Origin: Bordetella petrii
Lineage (GTDB): Bacteria; Pseudomonadota; Gammaproteobacteria; Burkholderiales; Burkholderiaceae_B
DNA length: 64,000 bases
Reading direction: 5' to 3'
Assembly: GCA_017745595.1 (NCBI GenBank)
Contig: WMBV01000028.1
Span: 17,388-81,387 of the forward strand
The notes under the pieces were generated by a model. That model was not told the DNA's origin. It was given only the letters and a program-made list of their open reading frames with translations, and made no database searches. Within the stretch, counting starts at the first letter, position 1. The number at the start of each line of letters is the position of its first letter. This document shows positions 62,242 through 64,000 of the stretch, one piece after another. Both the position numbers and the translations under genes were made by a program.

Positions 62242-63186
62242 TCAGTTTTCTTGGCCCGGGGCGGAGTCCGCGACGGTGCGCGCGGCCGGGTAGCCGCGCG
62301 GGGGTTCCAGTTCGTCGCGTATCCAGGCGCGCAGCGCCAAGAGCGGCGGCCAGTCGCGCAAGGCGGGCGGATACACCAGATGATACGTATCGGCGGGCTC
62401 CAAATCCACGCTGATGGGCGACACCTGGACCAGCCGGCCGGCGTGCAGGGCATCGGCGGCCAGCCATTCGCGGGCAAGGGCCAGGCCCAGGTTCTGTTCC
62501 ACGGCCTGCAGCATCAGGCCGGTGTCGTTGAAAGTGGCCACCGGCGTGACGTCCGCCGCCAGTCCGGCGGCGGCAAACCACTGCCGCCACAAGTCTTTGT
62601 CGCCCAGCAGCGGCTGGCGCGCCAGGGTTTCCGGGCGGTGGTCGGCCAGCGCTTGCGCGGTGGCGGGCGAGGCCAGCACGACCATCGGCATGGGCGTATC
62701 CGGCAACAAGGGGTCGGAAACCACGCCGGGCCAGGGTCCCTTGCCCGAGCGCACCGCCGCGTGCAGGCCCTCGCGCCGCAGGTCGGCGACCTGCGGCGAG
62801 GTTTCGATTTCCAGGGTCAGGCCGGGATGGCGCTCGCGCCAGCGCGCCATGCGCGGCAGCAGCCAGCGTTGCGCGAACGATGGCAGTACCGATATCCGCA
62901 GGCTGCGGCCGGCGCCGTGCGCCACCGACGCCGCGGCCTGTACGCCGTCATCCAGCAGTGCCAGGGCGGACCGCACGCTGCACAACAAGGCGGCGCCGGC
63001 GCAGTTCAGCACGATGCGCCGGCCGCGCCGGTCGAACAGCTCGAAACCCAGTTGCTCTTCCAGCCCGCGGATCTGCTGGCTGATGGCGCTATGGGTCAGG
63101 TGCATCTGCTCGGCCGCGGCGCGCAGATTCTGCAGTTCCGCCACGGCACGGAAGGCGGGCAGGGTGTTCAGGGGGAGTCGGCTCAT
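62242..63186 (-). CDS. LysR-family regulator (GcvA-like)
   Basis: 314 residues from the ATG at 63186 (MSRLPLNTLPAFRAVAELQNLRAAAEQMHLTHSAISQQI-type, the normal GcvA-group start); an ATG at 63198 is possible. The effector domain shows LRISVLPSFAQRWLLPRMARWRERHPGLTLEIETSPQVADL and DLHAAVRSGKGPW-like sequence. It is divergent from the DUF1127 gene, with 107 bp between; this regulator/small-protein pairing recurs in the group and suggests the LysR controls the small gene. Confidence 0.92.
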   Translation of the reverse strand: MSRLPLNTLPAFRAVAELQNLRAAAEQMHLTHSAISQQIRGLEEQLGFELFDRRGRRIVLNCAGAALLCSVRSALALLDDGVQAAASVAHGAGRSLRISVLPSFAQRWLLPRMARWRERHPGLTLEIETSPQVADLRREGLHAAVRSGKGPWPGVVSDPLLPDTPMPMVVLASPATAQALADHRPETLARQPLLGDKDLWRQWFAAAGLAADVTPVATFNDTGLMLQAVEQNLGLALAREWLAADALHAGRLVQVSPISVDLEPADTYHLVYPPALRDWPPLLALRAWIRDELEPPRGYPAARTVADSAPGQEN

Positions 63187-63293
63187 GCTGGTAAGCATAG
63201 CCGACCAATTTGGGTAGAACAATGCGATTCACACGGGTGTCCTGGGCTTATACGCTTACCAGTACGGATATCGCTTCCTTATTGGAGACACAC

Positions 63294-63563
63294 ATGGAAT
63301 CGCAATGCATACTCGGCCCGGCCTCGAAAAGCACTCTCGGCTTGCCCGCGGCGGCCCGGGCGGACGCCTGGCGCCGGGCGCTGGCAACGTGGTGGCAGGC
63401 CATGCAGACCCGCCGCGCCCGCCAGCGCACGGCCACGCTGCTCAGCGAACTGAATGAACACCTGCTGCACGACATCGGCGCGCCGCCCTGGGCCTTGTCC
63501 GAAAGCAAGACGCTGCGCGCGATGGCGCGCAACCGCCGCAAGTACTGGCTGTGTGCCCCGTAA
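63294..63563 (+). CDS. DUF1127 small protein
   Basis: 89 residues from the ATG at 63294, with TTGGAGA before it. The C-terminal half (RRARQRTATLLSELNEHLLHDIGAPPWALSESKTLRAMARNRR) is the DUF1127 (YjiS-like) arginine-rich motif, L-x-E-L-x2-H-L-L-x-D-I-G. DUF1127 proteins bind RNA or act in phosphate and stress responses in other bacteria; function here is unknown. It carries one family domain after a 30-residue unconserved N-terminus. It ends about 170 bp before the rRNA promoter region. Confidence 0.9.
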   Translation: MESQCILGPASKSTLGLPAAARADAWRRALATWWQAMQTRRARQRTATLLSELNEHLLHDIGAPPWALSESKTLRAMARNRRKYWLCAP

Positions 63564-63734
63564 GCCCGCCTCTCCTGCCTTCCCCTGCCTCGTCAACCGG
63601 GCGTGGCGGCGCGGCCCGCACGGGGGCGCGAATTCGTGTATAGTCTCGCTCCTTCGCTGCTTGAACGGTTTTTTTCGGGTGGCGGGGCCGAAGTGTTGGT
63701 GGCGCTGGTTGGGGCACGAAGTCTGCGGACCTTG

Positions 63735-63764
63735 TTGCACAAGCTGAAAAAATCGTGCTAATAT
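63735..63764 (+). promoter_or_regulatory. Possible upstream rRNA promoter
   Basis: TTGCAC (63735-63740), 18-base spacer, TAATAT (63759-63764), preceded by AT-containing sequence. Together with 63881-63909 it forms a tandem promoter pair upstream of a ribosomal leader. The 437 bp after the DUF1127 stop contain only these signals and the leader. Confidence 0.6.
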
Positions 63765-63880
63765 TTCGGGCTTGGCAGTACGCAATTAAGTTCGGGTTAA
63801 CCCTTACGAATTGTCGGTTGTCAAGGGTGCGGTTGGCGGGAAGCGAGAGGTCGAAGCGGTGCAAGCGGTAAGGCGCCGAT

Positions 63881-63909
63881 TTGACAAGGTTTAAAAAACG
63901 CCTCATAAT
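63881..63909 (+). promoter_or_regulatory. Strong rRNA operon promoter
   Basis: Consensus -35 TTGACA (63881-63886), optimal 17-base spacer and -10 CATAAT (63904-63909). The predicted start is near 63916. This is the best promoter match in the window and precedes a boxA element, as expected of an rrn operon. Confidence 0.85.
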
Positions 63910-63915
63910 CTCGTT

Positions 63916-64000
63916 TCTGTGCTGATCAAACGGCACCGCAGTGGCAGTACCTGTTCTTTAACAACGAAACAACCGATAAGTGTGGGCGCTTGATGATACG
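63916..64000 (+). other. rRNA operon leader with boxA antitermination site
   Basis: About 85 bases of the leader are present. GTTCTTTAACAA (63953-63964) matches the boxA antitermination sequence, and the following ACCGATAAGTGTGGGCGCTTGATG is the type of sequence found in beta-proteobacterial rrn leaders. The 16S gene itself (AGAGTTTGATC start) is not reached, so it must lie beyond position 64000. Confidence 0.75.

Noticed and set aside
63916..64000. Reading the right edge as a 16S-23S spacer
   Set aside because: No tRNA-Ile or tRNA-Ala and no 16S sequence lie upstream; strong promoters and a coding gene do. A leader before 16S is the simpler reading.

Overview
The window is about 66% G+C and reads as chromosome of a beta-proteobacterium of the family Alcaligenaceae (Bordetella/Achromobacter type). 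Pointers are four orphan Bug (TctC-like) solute receptors, the DUF2863-earP-efp block in which EF-P carries arginine at position 32, clade-typical families (DUF1178, DUF2863, DUF2968), and abundant IclR, LysR and GntR regulators beside small catabolic clusters. No phage, insertion sequence, CRISPR array or tRNA was seen. The right edge runs into the leader of a ribosomal RNA operon, whose 16S gene should start just outside the window.

Layout: 1-4339 holds housekeeping genes (DUF2968, DUF1178, EF-P, its rhamnosyltransferase EarP, DUF2863). 4542-7241 is aconitase A. 7566-16715 is a catabolic cluster: acyl-CoA dehydrogenase, two MaoC-type hydratases, a short citrate-synthase-fold citryl-CoA lyase, SDR, class III CoA-transferase, alpha-methylacyl-CoA racemase, two Bug receptors and an IclR regulator. 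It looks like a route for an alpha-methyl-branched (di)carboxylic acid. 16759-21100 carries a fused double ABC exporter and a lytic-transglycosylase lipoprotein. 21184-30488 is a GntR-controlled sugar-type ABC transporter followed by SDR, an L-gulonate-3-dehydrogenase-like enzyme, a BKACE beta-keto acid cleavage enzyme and an SMP-30 lactonase. 30538-32736 is a TonB-dependent siderophore receptor behind a Fur-like box. 32919-39690 holds two LysR/Bug/hydrolase modules (M28 peptidase; amidase). 39849-42440 is aconitase B. 42614-48864 is mixed: exonuclease, GST, hydroxypyruvate-isomerase-like protein, a BdlA-like soluble chemoreceptor, small stress-type proteins and two transporters. 48861-49132 is a foldback repeat. 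49259-59610 is a TRAP transporter, IclR, ATP-dependent hydantoinase/oxoprolinase A and B subunits and two class III aminotransferases, which fits lactam or cyclic-imide catabolism. 59680-63563 holds a large MscS channel, a LysR regulator and a DUF1127 protein.

Regulatory signals that tie regions together: an identical 21-bp palindrome lies upstream of both acnA and acnB; a 17-bp palindrome occurs as tandem pairs with 20-bp centre spacing upstream of both the TRAP operon and the hydantoinase operon, making the IclR protein between them the likely regulator of both; a perfect 16-bp GntR-type palindrome lies between the GntR gene and its ABC operon. A dispersed inverted repeat of about 90 bp occurs twice, each time just after the stop codon of a minus-strand gene.

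All functional calls come from reading motifs by eye. No database search was run, and the pathway substrates are inferences.
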